In this document: one piece after another, positions 1 through 6,038 of the stretch | Numbering within the stretch: position 1 is the first letter of the stretch | How the letters are laid out: the number at the start of each line of letters is the position of its first letter | From: Spirochaetota bacterium | Lineage (GTDB): Bacteria > Spirochaetota > UBA4802 > JAFGJZ01 | Length of the DNA stretch: 6,491 nt | Direction of reading: 5' to 3' | Assembly: GCA_023396665.1 (NCBI GenBank) | Contig: JAEWVL010000177.1 | Location: 1 to 6,491 of the forward strand | Notes under the pieces: model-generated | Database searches by the model: none | What the model was told of the DNA's origin: nothing | Seen by the model: only the letters and a program-made list of their open reading frames with translations | Translations under genes and position numbers: made by a program

Positions 1-17
1 TAATATATGTTGCTCAC
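1..17 (-). CDS. 5' end of an unidentified gene (first five codons)
   Basis: A GTG start codon at 17-15 is followed by codons for Ser-Asn-Ile-Tyr before the window ends. The start is supported by a very strong Shine-Dalgarno (AAGGAGGT at 29-22), four bases upstream. The gene would be co-oriented with the M23 peptidase gene and starts 184 bases after its stop codon. Five residues are too few to name a family. The argument for a real gene is the ribosome binding site plus the conserved strand direction; the reading frame beyond the window is unseen. Confidence 0.6.
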
Positions 18-18
18 C

Positions 19-90
19 GTGACCTCCTTCCCTTGTATTTTGGTAACCCTTTATCGGGCTAATCCACGTTTATTGCAAGTAGGAGGTCAC
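19..90 (-). promoter_or_regulatory. Foldable leader with Shine-Dalgarno sequestering arm
   Basis: Read on the minus strand, GTGACCTCCT (90-81) is a perfect 10-base complement of AGGAGGTCAC (28-19). The second arm contains the Shine-Dalgarno core of the gene starting at 17. Directly inside this helix, CTTG (79-76) can pair with CAAG (35-32). The enclosed loop contains a further 6-bp hairpin, TAGCCC/GGGTTA with loop GATAAA, including one G-U pair. If transcription starts upstream of 90, the folded form would hide the ribosome binding site. That is the layout of translational riboswitches, RNA thermometers and protein-controlled leaders. No known riboswitch class was recognised. A weak promoter-like pair (TTGCAA, 17 bases, GATAAA) lies inside the loop; starting there would remove the sequestering arm. 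Confidence 0.5.
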
Positions 91-155
91 ACCATATTGT
101 CTAAAAAACGGCATAAGCATTTTGAAACAAATGGAAAATACTGTTTAAGCCACGA

Positions 156-203
156 TTTGTGACCACAAGGGAACATCCAAAGTTAGTTTTTCGAGGTTCC
201 CTT
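156..203 (-). repeat. Hairpin repeat element, copy A
   Basis: Minus-strand reading gives AAGGGAAC, a 21-base loop, GTTCCCTT (an 8-bp perfect stem), then GTGGTCACAAA. The 48 bases align without gaps to copy B (1365-1412, opposite strand) at 37 of 48 positions. The 3' 20 bases (GTTCCCTT region plus flank) match at 19 of 20. The flank itself is palindromic (TTGTG/CACAA). The stem begins inside the TAA stop codon of the M23 gene. No U-tract follows, so it does not look like an intrinsic terminator. Together A and B bracket the M23 gene as inverted copies. Confidence 0.6.
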
Positions 204-1203
204 ATTTAAGAAATTTTCGCGGATTCACGGCTCTACCGTTCTGAATTATTTCGAAATGGAGGTGCGGGCCAGTGGATACACCGGTATTTCCGCTTTTCGC
301 AATTGTCTGACCCTGTTTGACATACTGCCCCCGTTTCACACTTATCGAAGACAGATGCCCGTAAAGCGTTTTCTTCCCGTCAGGATGAGCGATTATGACA
401 GCGTTCCCGTATCCCCCCATTCTGCCGGCAAATGTCACCTTGCCATACATGGAAGCGCGAACCCATTGATATGCTACGCCGATATCGATGCCCGAATGCA
501 GATGTCGAATACCCGTAAAAGGATGACGACGCCAACCGAAACCGGAGGTGATTCGCCGCGATGGAGTCGGCCAGATAAAACCCTTGACGATGTTTTGCGG
601 TTTAGCATCGGGAATAAATATATCCGCACCGATAGGCAGAAAATCGGGATTGAGAAGCTGATTGGCGCCTACGATCTTGTCGACCGGTATTTTGTAAAGC
701 GCGGCGATATCCGCAAGACGATGTCCATCCTTTATTGTATGAACTATTCCGTCCTTGTTCGGTACTTTAAGTTTTTGGCCCACACGGAGAACATCGTACG
801 AAGACAGCGAACTGGATCCGAGAATTGTATCCATCGATACACCGAATTTTGAGGCGATCGCCGACAGAGTATCGCCGTCTTTCACTTCGTAAATTTCTAT
901 GAGAATGGGTGATTTTTCATCAGGAGCGGTATAATCGGTATTGTCGGAAAGCAGTATTTCATTTTTAAGCTCATCATCCTCATCAGGAACCGAAGACTCG
1001 ACCTTGTTTTTTCCGAAAGGAATCGCAATTACCAAAGCGACAGTAAGGCATATAAAAGCGGCAGCATAGCCGACTTTTTTCATGATATCCGCAAAACGAA
1101 GCTTGAAACGCTTCACATGTACGTTACTCTTTCCACGGTACAGAATCATGATCTCGTCATGAACACGGGTTATGCAGATACGTTTTAGATTCAGTTTATT
1201 CAT
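202..1203 (-). CDS. Membrane-anchored LysM/M23 peptidoglycan endopeptidase
   Basis: This 333-residue protein is predicted to cut peptide cross-links in peptidoglycan. It begins with a basic cytoplasmic tail of about 44 residues, then one membrane segment (about 45-63). A short acidic linker precedes two LysM peptidoglycan-binding repeats (about 104-148 and 154-198). The C-terminal M23 lysostaphin-type domain runs from about 210 to 330. Its metal ligands and catalytic residues are visible: H236 and D240 in HSGID, H283 in YGHL, and H314 and H316 in GPHLHFE. The complete set implies an active zinc enzyme rather than a degenerate EnvC/NlpD-type activator. The chosen ATG has AGGGAG only two bases upstream, which is close. 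In-frame ATGs at codons 19 and 41 lack better sites, and the basic tail looks genuine. It lies downstream of bactofilin, a pairing seen elsewhere (CcmA with Csd peptidases in Helicobacter; BacA with LmdC in Hyphomonas). The cytoplasmic tail could be the bactofilin contact, which is inference. Confidence 0.93.
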   Translation of the reverse strand: MNKLNLKRICITRVHDEIMILYRGKSNVHVKRFKLRFADIMKKVGYAAAFICLTVALVIAIPFGKNKVESSVPDEDDELKNEILLSDNTDYTAPDEKSPILIEIYEVKDGDTLSAIASKFGVSMDTILGSSSLSSYDVLRVGQKLKVPNKDGIVHTIKDGHRLADIAALYKIPVDKIVGANQLLNPDFLPIGADIFIPDAKPQNIVKGFIWPTPSRRITSGFGWRRHPFTGIRHLHSGIDIGVAYQWVRASMYGKVTFAGRMGGYGNAVIIAHPDGKKTLYGHLSSISVKRGQYVKQGQTIAKSGNTGVSTGPHLHFEIIQNGRAVNPRKFLK

Positions 1204-1217
1204 ATCTCCCTGCTAAT

Positions 1218-1380
1218 GCGGATAAAGAGGAATGCGACAGGAAAATCCCGCTTTATTCTAAAACACTGCTGCTATGAAAGAGCCTGTCAGGGTGAGTCCT
1301 GTCATCGTTCAAGACCAGCTCACCGCCTGTTTCCCCCGAGACCGCCTCGCAAAGGGACTATAGTAAGGGAAGCTCCGAAA
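1218..1380 (-). promoter_or_regulatory. Structured 5' leader of the M23 gene
   Basis: The roughly 175 bases before the M23 start can form several stems on the minus strand. GGTGAG/CTCACC (1324-1319 with 1296-1291) is a 6-bp stem continued inward by CTG-G-TC/GACAG across a small internal loop. CGAG/CTCG forms a short hairpin just upstream, flanked by CCC/GGG. GCGG-G-AT/ATCCGC (1251-1245 with 1223-1218) folds just before the weak ribosome binding site. GACAGG occurs twice and CCTGTC once, so alternative pairings are possible. This density of pairing is unusual for spacer DNA and fits a regulatory leader. Fragments recall the c-di-AMP (ydaO) riboswitch, but the full consensus is not met, so no class is assigned. 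Confidence 0.4.
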
Positions 1381-1412
1381 ATTATATCTTTCTGTTCCCT
1401 TGTGGTTACAAA
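1365..1412 (+). repeat. Hairpin repeat element, copy B
   Basis: The plus strand reads AAGGGAA (1365-1371), a 23-base loop, TTCCCTT (1395-1401), then GTGGTTACAAA. It has the same length as copy A (48 bases), the same stem, and a nearly identical 3' flank, but the opposite orientation. The loop keeps CTCCGAAAA, which is also present in partial copy C. In the minus-strand reading the element sits upstream of the M23 gene and carries a TATAAT hexamer in its loop, so it may overlap a promoter for that gene. Confidence 0.6.
1381..1411 (-). promoter_or_regulatory. Candidate promoter for the M23 gene
   Basis: A perfect TATAAT (1386-1381) lies 19 bases after TTGTAA (1411-1406, four of six matches to the -35 consensus). 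The 19-base spacing is longer than the preferred 17. Transcription from here would begin near 1374 and include the whole structured leader. Two other perfect TATAAT hexamers occur on this strand at 1447-1442 and 1501-1496, without convincing -35 partners. A perfect TTGACA at 1542-1537 lacks a good -10 at proper spacing. Which, if any, is used cannot be decided from sequence. Confidence 0.3.
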
Positions 1413-1479
1413 CACCGATAAATCAGTACTAAACATTCGCCATTATATGCGTATGCTGATTTATAGCGCTAACCATAAC

Positions 1480-1515
1480 AAAAAAAACAATTTGTATTAT
1501 ACTTTATCGTAATAC
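1480..1515 (-). terminator. Possible AT-rich terminator after bactofilin
   Basis: On the minus strand, GTATTA (1515-1510) can pair with TAATAC (1499-1494) around a 10-base loop. A run of eight T residues (1487-1480) follows after six bases. The stem is only six pairs and mostly A-T, and the U-tract is not immediately adjacent, so termination would be weak at best. The position, 38 bases after the bactofilin stop codon, is suitable. If it works, the M23 gene would need its own promoter. Confidence 0.3.
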
Positions 1516-1552
1516 TTACAGTACATATTTCGGTTCTGTCAAGCGAAATTGA

Positions 1553-1960
1553 TTAGACTTTTTTCCTCAGATCCGAGGGATTCACCGAATAAGCATCTTC
1601 TATCACCTTTTTGATATCCTTTTTATACTGACCGGTGATATTGATACTGCCTGTCACAACAACCCCTTTTTGCACGGAAACGTTCGGAGCCTCGATATCA
1701 CCCAGAACTTTGGCGGTTTCCATCAGGCGTACCTCGTTGAAAGCCTTGATATTACCGATAACTATGCCGGCAATAACAACCGATTTCGCCTCGATATTGG
1801 TCTTCACTTTTCCGGTTTCACCGACAACCAGCTCTTCGTCGGTCTTGATTTCGCCTTCGAATTTACCGTCAATTTTGAGCGATCCATTGATATAGAATTT
1901 TCCTTCGAATACCGACCCTTCACCGATAGTACTGTTCAAAATATCGCTTCTGCCCGCCAT
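1553..1960 (-). CDS. Bactofilin family polymer-forming cytoskeletal protein
   Basis: This 135-residue protein belongs to the bactofilin (DUF583) family. Bactofilins polymerise without nucleotide into filaments on the inner face of the membrane and recruit cell-wall enzymes. The short N-terminal tail (about 1-14) precedes a continuous right-handed beta-helix (about 15-112). The helix shows the family rhythm of short strands and glycines, such as INGSLKIDGKFEGEI, then SVVIAGIVIGNI and APNVSVQKGVVVTGSINI. A charged C-terminal tail (about 113-135) follows. There is no transmembrane segment; membrane contact would be through the N-terminal tail, as in other bactofilins. The ATG has AGAGG five bases upstream and begins 19 bases after the M16 stop codon, so co-transcription is likely. 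A peptidoglycan hydrolase follows on the same strand, which suggests that the filament positions wall remodelling. Confidence 0.92.
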   Translation of the reverse strand: MAGRSDILNSTIGEGSVFEGKFYINGSLKIDGKFEGEIKTDEELVVGETGKVKTNIEAKSVVIAGIVIGNIKAFNEVRLMETAKVLGDIEAPNVSVQKGVVVTGSINITGQYKKDIKKVIEDAYSVNPSDLRKKV

Positions 1961-1979
1961 ATTAACCTCTGTTGTCTTC

Positions 1980-3233
1980 TTATCCGATCACAAGCGGATC
2001 GTCATTTGCGGCCCCAAGCGGACCGATCGTTACCAGCGTAGCCCGTTTTTTGTCAAAAAGATCAAAAGCGGTCGCCATAAACTCATCCTTTGTGACAGAA
2101 AATAAATTTTCAACTACTTTATCGAAATTATAACATTCACCGTACGCAAGCTGATCACGGGCCAGTTGAGCCATTCGAACTTCGTTGCTTTCCATTGACA
2201 AGGCAAGCGAGCCCTTCATGAACGTCTTCGCATCTTCGAGTTCCTGATCGTCGATTCCCTGATGTACGAGCTTGGAGATCTCCATCTGTATGAGATCGAG
2301 TGCTCTCTCGTAACGGTCACGGGAGGTACCGCAATATACGCCGAAAACACCGCAATCAGAATATGAGCTGTGAAAACTGTACACCGAGTAACAAAGCGCC
2401 TGATCTTCCCGTATGGTCTGAAACAAGCGCGAAGACATGCTGCCGCCGAGTATGGTGCTGAGCAGGTATAGCGCCCAGCGGTTCCGGTTTCCCTTTTCGT
2501 ATCCGTCAAAACCGAGACACAGATGCACCTGTTCAAGATCACGCTCAACATGTTTGCGATAAATACGCTGCGCCATGTTTTTTTTCATTGGGGGGAGGAT
2601 TTGCGATCTTCCCTCATGCGAAAAATAACGCAGCACATATTCTTTCATTTTATCGATTTCGAAGCTACCCGTAATAACGAGCAGGGTCAGATCATTACAG
2701 TAGAAGGTTTCATAAAATTGCATCAACGACTCACGCGAAACTGACGAGATGCTCTCTTTTGTTCCTAGAATCTGGTGCGCGAGCGAATGTCCCTCGAGCA
2801 TCGATTCGGTAAAAATATCATGTATGTGTTCATCGGCCGTATCCTCATACATGTTGATTTCCTCGATAATAACCTGCTTTTCTTTTTCCAGCTCTGAAGC
2901 CTCGAAAAGAGAATTGTAGTACATATCGGAAAGTATGGACAGTCCCAGCTCGCTATGGTCGGCGACGAGGTTCACATAATAACAGGTATATTCCTTGTTG
3001 GTCGCGGCATTGTGCGATCCGCCCACACGATCTATCGCCTGAGCCATCTGCTTGGCGCTCATCGAAGGAGTTCCCTTGAATAGCATATGTTCGATACAGT
3101 GTGCATACCCGTACTGGGCGACGGACTCATGCCTGGAGCCCGCCTTTACCCATACTCCCGCTGAAACGGAGACCGTCTGGGGAATCTGCTCGAGAATGAC
3201 AGTAATACCGTTTGAAAGGCGGTATTTCACCAT
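1980..3233 (-). CDS. M16 family zinc peptidase (processing-peptidase-like)
   Basis: This 417-residue protein has the M16B layout of two homologous halves. The N-terminal half carries the inverted zinc motif HCIEH (H45, E48, H49), with the third ligand probably E125 in VIIEEINMYED. The C-terminal half has the glycine-rich loop GGSMSSRLFQ (about 263-272) and the IREDQALCYSVYS segment that helps bind substrate. All catalytic residues are present, so it should be active on peptides or unfolded proteins. It has no signal peptide and appears cytoplasmic, like Bacillus MlpA (YmxG). Its ATG overlaps the pnp stop by one base (TAATG), with GGAGG 12 bases upstream, so translational coupling to pnp is likely. 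The pnp-M16 neighbourhood recurs in distant bacteria. The physiological substrate of this class is poorly known. Confidence 0.93.
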   Translation of the reverse strand: MVKYRLSNGITVILEQIPQTVSVSAGVWVKAGSRHESVAQYGYAHCIEHMLFKGTPSMSAKQMAQAIDRVGGSHNAATNKEYTCYYVNLVADHSELGLSILSDMYYNSLFEASELEKEKQVIIEEINMYEDTADEHIHDIFTESMLEGHSLAHQILGTKESISSVSRESLMQFYETFYCNDLTLLVITGSFEIDKMKEYVLRYFSHEGRSQILPPMKKNMAQRIYRKHVERDLEQVHLCLGFDGYEKGNRNRWALYLLSTILGGSMSSRLFQTIREDQALCYSVYSFHSSYSDCGVFGVYCGTSRDRYERALDLIQMEISKLVHQGIDDQELEDAKTFMKGSLALSMESNEVRMAQLARDQLAYGECYNFDKVVENLFSVTKDEFMATAFDLFDKKRATLVTIGPLGAANDDPLVIG

Positions 3234-5341
3234 TAGCCCTGCTCGCCTCCGCCATCACCGTACTTTGGCGCCTCAAGAAGATCTTTCATGGCAAGATCTA
3301 TCCGACCGTTCTTGTCTACACCGATAACGCGTACGACGACTTTATCTCCGACAGAAAGAACATCGCTGACCTTGCGTATCCGTTCTTTTGCGATTTTCGA
3401 TATGTGCACCAGCCCTTCTTTTCCGGGCAAAACTTCAACAAAGGCACCGAAATCGGTAACTCTTTTAACAGTACCGTCATAAACGGTGTTACGCTCAACT
3501 TCGGCAACACTGCGTAAAACCAGCTCCTTGGTACGCTCGACAAGTTCATAGTTTCCGGCGTATATCATTACTTCGCCTTCGTCATTGACATTGATCTCCG
3601 CTCCGGTCTGTTCGATAATACCTTTGATGTTTTTACCGCCAGGACCGATGAGCTCGCCGACTTTATCAGGACGTATGTTCACCATTGTCATACGGGGAGC
3701 TTTCTGCGATATTTCCGCAGCCGGTTCAGGAACAACCTCATTCATTTTTCCAAGAATGAAAAGACGTCCCTGACGGGCCTGTTCCAGAGCTGCCTTCATG
3801 ATCTCCGGAGTTATTCCCTCTATTTTGATATCAAGCTGAAACGCGGTAATACCCTCACTTGTTCCGGCTACTTTAAAATCCATGTCTCCCAGATGATCTT
3901 CCAAGCCCTGTATGTCTGAAAGAATCGCATAGCGATCTCCGTCAAGAACCAGTCCCATCGCAATACCAGCAACGGGAGCCTTTATCTTGACGCCCGCATT
4001 ATACAGTGCAAGAGATCCGACACATACAGAAGCCATCGAAGATGATCCATTCGACTCAAGTATCTCTGAAACGAGCCGCAGCGAATAGGGAAACTCCTTG
4101 AATGAGGGGACTGTCCAGGTAAGTGCCCGTTCAGCCAGCATTCCATGTCCGATTTCACGTCGTCCGGTACCACCGACACGACCGCATTCCCCAACGGAAA
4201 ACGGCGGAAAATTGTAATGAAGGTAAAACGAGTGACTCACATCGCCATTGATGGTTTCACTGCGCTGCGAATCCTTCTCGCTGCCCAGTGTTACAATACC
4301 GAGCGCCTGTGTCTGTCCACGGGTAAACAGTGCCGAACCGTGCGCACCGGGGAGAAGACCCTGCTTTACCGATATCGGTCTTATTTCATCAAGTTTTCGG
4401 CCGTCCGAACGTTCGCCGTTAAGAATGCTTTCACGAACAGATTCCTTGTCAAGAGTGTGAATCATCTCTTTTATTTCGCCCGACCCGTCGGGAAACTGTG
4501 CAGAGAGTTCATTTTTAGCCTTCTCGACAATCGCATCGTAGGCATCTTCTCTGGCTTTCTTCTCTTTTATATCATTCAGAGCCGCTACTTCAGAAGTGTA
4601 CTTTTCGCGAACAACACGTTCTATGTCGGCGTTGCATTCGCGAGGCTTGTACTTCATCTGCGGTTTTCCAACCGCATCCTTCATTTCCTGTTGAACCTTG
4701 CAGAGTTCCTTTATCTTTTCGTGTGCGAAAACGACGGCGTTGAGCATATCCTCTTCACTGATATTGTGAGAAGAACCCTCGATCATGGTAACGGCACGTT
4801 CTGTTCCGGCAACAACAAGGTCGATATCACTCAGTTTCATCTCTTCAACGGTGGGATTGAGAATCATTTTACCGTCAATTCGACCCACTCGCACTCCGCC
4901 GACAGGACCTTTAAAAGGGATACCTGAAACGGAAAGAGCTGCTGAAGCCGCGTTTATCGCAAGAACGTCGGCCTTCTCATTTTCATCGGCAGAAAGAACA
5001 TAGATGATAATTTGAACTTCATTGAGAAAATCTTTTGGAAACAGCGGACGAAGCGGTCGATCCGTAATACGACAAACGAGAATCTCATGGTCACTGGGAC
5101 GGCCTTCACGTTTGATATATCCCCCCGGAATCATTCCGGCAGCATAATATTTTTCCTTGTACTCGATAGAAAGCGGGAAAAAATCCTGCCCCTCATTCAT
5201 GTTCTTTGCGCTAACTGCTGTCGCAAGTACAATCGAATTACCGCATTGTACGGTAACGGCACCATTGGCCTGTTTTGCCAGGTCACCGGTCTGAAACTTA
5301 ATCGTTTTTCCCTCGATCAGTTTCTCAATTTCATAACCCAT
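3233..5341 (-). CDS. pnp: Polyribonucleotide nucleotidyltransferase (PNPase)
   Basis: PNPase degrades RNA 3' to 5' by phosphorolysis and can add tails in reverse; it forms a trimeric ring and often joins the RNA degradosome. The 702-residue product has the usual length and order. The first RNase PH domain (about 5-145) contains GMIPGGYIKREGRPSDHE. A helical linker (about 235-300) precedes the second RNase PH domain (about 310-530), with FTRGQTQAL and the catalytic D482, D488 and K490 in EDHLGDMDFK. A KH domain (about 550-610, GPGGKNIKGI) and an S1 domain (about 620-687, FGAFVEV and GLVHIS) follow. The tail is short, without a long degradosome-type extension. The ATG at 5341 is preferred over an upstream in-frame TTG because AAAAGGAG lies six bases before it and homology begins there. 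It overlaps the M16 gene by one base. Its leader is folded and may be autoregulated. Confidence 0.98.
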   Translation of the reverse strand: MGYEIEKLIEGKTIKFQTGDLAKQANGAVTVQCGNSIVLATAVSAKNMNEGQDFFPLSIEYKEKYYAAGMIPGGYIKREGRPSDHEILVCRITDRPLRPLFPKDFLNEVQIIIYVLSADENEKADVLAINAASAALSVSGIPFKGPVGGVRVGRIDGKMILNPTVEEMKLSDIDLVVAGTERAVTMIEGSSHNISEEDMLNAVVFAHEKIKELCKVQQEMKDAVGKPQMKYKPRECNADIERVVREKYTSEVAALNDIKEKKAREDAYDAIVEKAKNELSAQFPDGSGEIKEMIHTLDKESVRESILNGERSDGRKLDEIRPISVKQGLLPGAHGSALFTRGQTQALGIVTLGSEKDSQRSETINGDVSHSFYLHYNFPPFSVGECGRVGGTGRREIGHGMLAERALTWTVPSFKEFPYSLRLVSEILESNGSSSMASVCVGSLALYNAGVKIKAPVAGIAMGLVLDGDRYAILSDIQGLEDHLGDMDFKVAGTSEGITAFQLDIKIEGITPEIMKAALEQARQGRLFILGKMNEVVPEPAAEISQKAPRMTMVNIRPDKVGELIGPGGKNIKGIIEQTGAEINVNDEGEVMIYAGNYELVERTKELVLRSVAEVERNTVYDGTVKRVTDFGAFVEVLPGKEGLVHISKIAKERIRKVSDVLSVGDKVVVRVIGVDKNGRIDLAMKDLLEAPKYGDGGGEQG

Positions 5342-5354
5342 TTTATACTCCTTT

Positions 5355-5395
5355 TGTACGGATTGGGTACATTTTGCCCGCGATGAAAGCGGGCA
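5355..5395 (-). promoter_or_regulatory. Tandem hairpins in the pnp leader
   Basis: On the minus strand, TGCCCGC/GCGGGCA (5395-5389 and 5381-5375, loop 7) is a perfect 7-bp GC-rich stem. Three bases later comes TGTAC/GTACA (5371-5367 and 5359-5355, loop 7). The second stem ends directly before the AAAAGGAG ribosome binding site. No U-tract follows either stem, so they are not terminators. In E. coli, a pnp leader stem-loop is cut by RNase III and then used by PNPase to repress its own mRNA. A similar role here is an inference from position and folding only. Confidence 0.45.
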
Positions 5396-5424
5396 TAATC
5401 TATAATTATTCAGGACAGTCTCAA
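5395..5424 (-). promoter_or_regulatory. pnp: Candidate pnp promoter
   Basis: TTGAGA (5424-5419, five of six -35 matches) is followed after 18 bases by GATTAT (5400-5395), or after 16 bases by TAGATT (5402-5397), each with four of six -10 matches. Transcription would start at or within the TGCCCGC hairpin, leaving a leader of roughly 45-50 bases. The rpsO terminator upstream makes a separate pnp promoter plausible. The -35 lies in one of two TTTTTGAGA repeats exactly 30 bp apart (5457-5449 and 5427-5419). Confidence 0.35.
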
Positions 5425-5486
5425 AAACCAATTCTTTTAACTCGCGGTTCTCAAAAATTCAATGAAAAACGAGATAAATCTTTTCT

Positions 5487-5511
5487 GAAGGTAGTTTTCG
5501 GAACCTCCCTT
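5487..5511 (-). repeat. Partial hairpin repeat element, copy C
   Basis: The first 20 bases on the minus strand (5511-5492) match copy B at 17 of 20 positions, including the CCGAAAACTA-type loop segment. The 3' half of the element (GTTCCCTTGTGGTYACAAA) is missing. Instead the sequence forms its own 6-bp stem, GGAGGT/ACCTTC, with one G-U pair and the conserved CCGAAAA in the loop. It lies about 150 bases upstream of pnp and shares the strand of copy A. It may be a decayed copy, or the loop may be the functional part. Confidence 0.4.
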
Positions 5512-5727
5512 TAGTATTGCACGGCTCTGTATTTCATAGAACGGTAAATCAAAAATAGTGCGTTCTTATTCAATACCGGTAAATACAACGCTCCTGTGAA
5601 TGCTGCGGGAACTTGCAACAAAATAGTTAACGATTCAATTGCAAATTATTTTCCCGGCAAACACCGGGACGGATACCACAGCACAAGCTTCCTGCGAAAA
5701 CACCGATAGCAATGTGTAGTAGCAATA
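5512..5727. other. Gene-free spacer between rpsO terminator and pnp leader
   Basis: No credible protein-coding gene, tRNA or known RNA family was recognised here. The one clear structure is a perfect 6-bp hairpin TCCCGG/CCGGGA with a 6-base loop (5652-5669), which has no U-tract on either strand. TTGCAA palindromes occur at about 5614 and 5638. Several loose -35/-10 pairs can be found in the AT-rich parts, but none is convincing. The stretch may hold upstream pnp control sites or simply be spacer. Confidence 0.4.
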
Positions 5728-5763
5728 TAAAAAAGTACCGGCATAAGAAACTTTGCCGGTACT
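5728..5763 (-). terminator. Intrinsic terminator after rpsO
   Basis: On the minus strand, AGTACCGGC (5763-5755) pairs perfectly with GCCGGTACT (5742-5734) around a 12-base loop and is followed directly by a run of T residues (5734-5729). The 9-bp stem starts 17 bases after the rpsO stop codon. This would end most rpsO transcripts, or attenuate read-through into pnp, as the rpsO-pnp intergenic terminator does in E. coli. Confidence 0.88.
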
Positions 5764-5780
5764 CGCATAAACCAAAGTTA

Positions 5781-6038
5781 CTATTTTCTGATACCTAATT
5801 TTTCAATAAGCTCTCTGTATTTGCCAAGATCCTTCTTTTTCAGATAATCGAGCAAGCGGCGACGTGATCCAACCATTTTCAAAAGACCTCTTCTTGAATG
5901 AAAATCTTTCTTATGCACTTTAAAGTGCTCGGTAAGATGAGTAATACGCTCGGTAAGAAGCGCTATTTGTACCTCGGGAGAACCTGTGTCACCTTCATGA
6001 CGTTTGTACGTTTCAATTAATTCAGTTTTCGTCTTCAT
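5781..6038 (-). CDS. rpsO: Small ribosomal subunit protein S15
   Basis: S15 binds 16S rRNA early in 30S assembly and contributes to an intersubunit bridge. The 85-residue product carries the family signature across its length: DTGSPEVQIALLT near residues 16-28, HKKDFHSRRGLL near 41-52, and RRRLLDYLKKKD near 58-69. The ATG at 6038 is chosen because AAAAGGAG lies seven bases upstream; an in-frame TTG at 6056 would place that ribosome binding site inside the coding region. It lies 101 bases downstream of truB, with no terminator visible between them, and is followed by a strong terminator. TTGTCA at about 6122-6117 is a possible -35 for an rpsO promoter, but its -10 partner is poor. Confidence 0.98.
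   Translation of the reverse strand: MKTKTELIETYKRHEGDTGSPEVQIALLTERITHLTEHFKVHKKDFHSRRGLLKMVGSRRRLLDYLKKKDLGKYRELIEKLGIRK

Noticed and set aside
28..36. TTCCCTTGT at the left edge as a fourth copy of the hairpin element
   Set aside because: Only nine bases match and no AAGGGAA partner arm is correctly placed; probably chance overlap with the ribosome binding site region.
167..203. Copy A hairpin as the M23 intrinsic terminator
   Set aside because: The stem starts in the stop codon, the loop is 21 bases, and the sequence after it is G-rich with no U-tract.
256..852. Plus-strand open frame of 198 codons
   Set aside because: It lies wholly antisense to the M23 gene, whose domains and catalytic residues are unmistakable. 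The plus-strand product has no recognisable domain and no ribosome binding site.
1261..1380. c-di-AMP (ydaO-type) riboswitch upstream of the M23 gene
   Set aside because: Only short fragments resemble the consensus; the invariant CAGCTAAC-type 3' segment and the GGGGTGAAT element are not present. Kept only as a hypothesis for model scanning.
4145..4927. Plus-strand open frame of 260 codons
   Set aside because: It is antisense to the RNase PH regions of pnp. Its composition is an out-of-frame mirror of a conserved gene, with no known motif.
5342..5431. Upstream TTG start extending pnp by 30 codons
   Set aside because: The extension covers the leader hairpins and ribosome binding site, and PNPase homology begins at the ATG at 5341.
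5511..5588. 25-codon minus-strand frame starting TTG, preceded by AGGAG
   Set aside because: The Shine-Dalgarno is only two bases from the TTG, the peptide is featureless, and no attenuator follows it.
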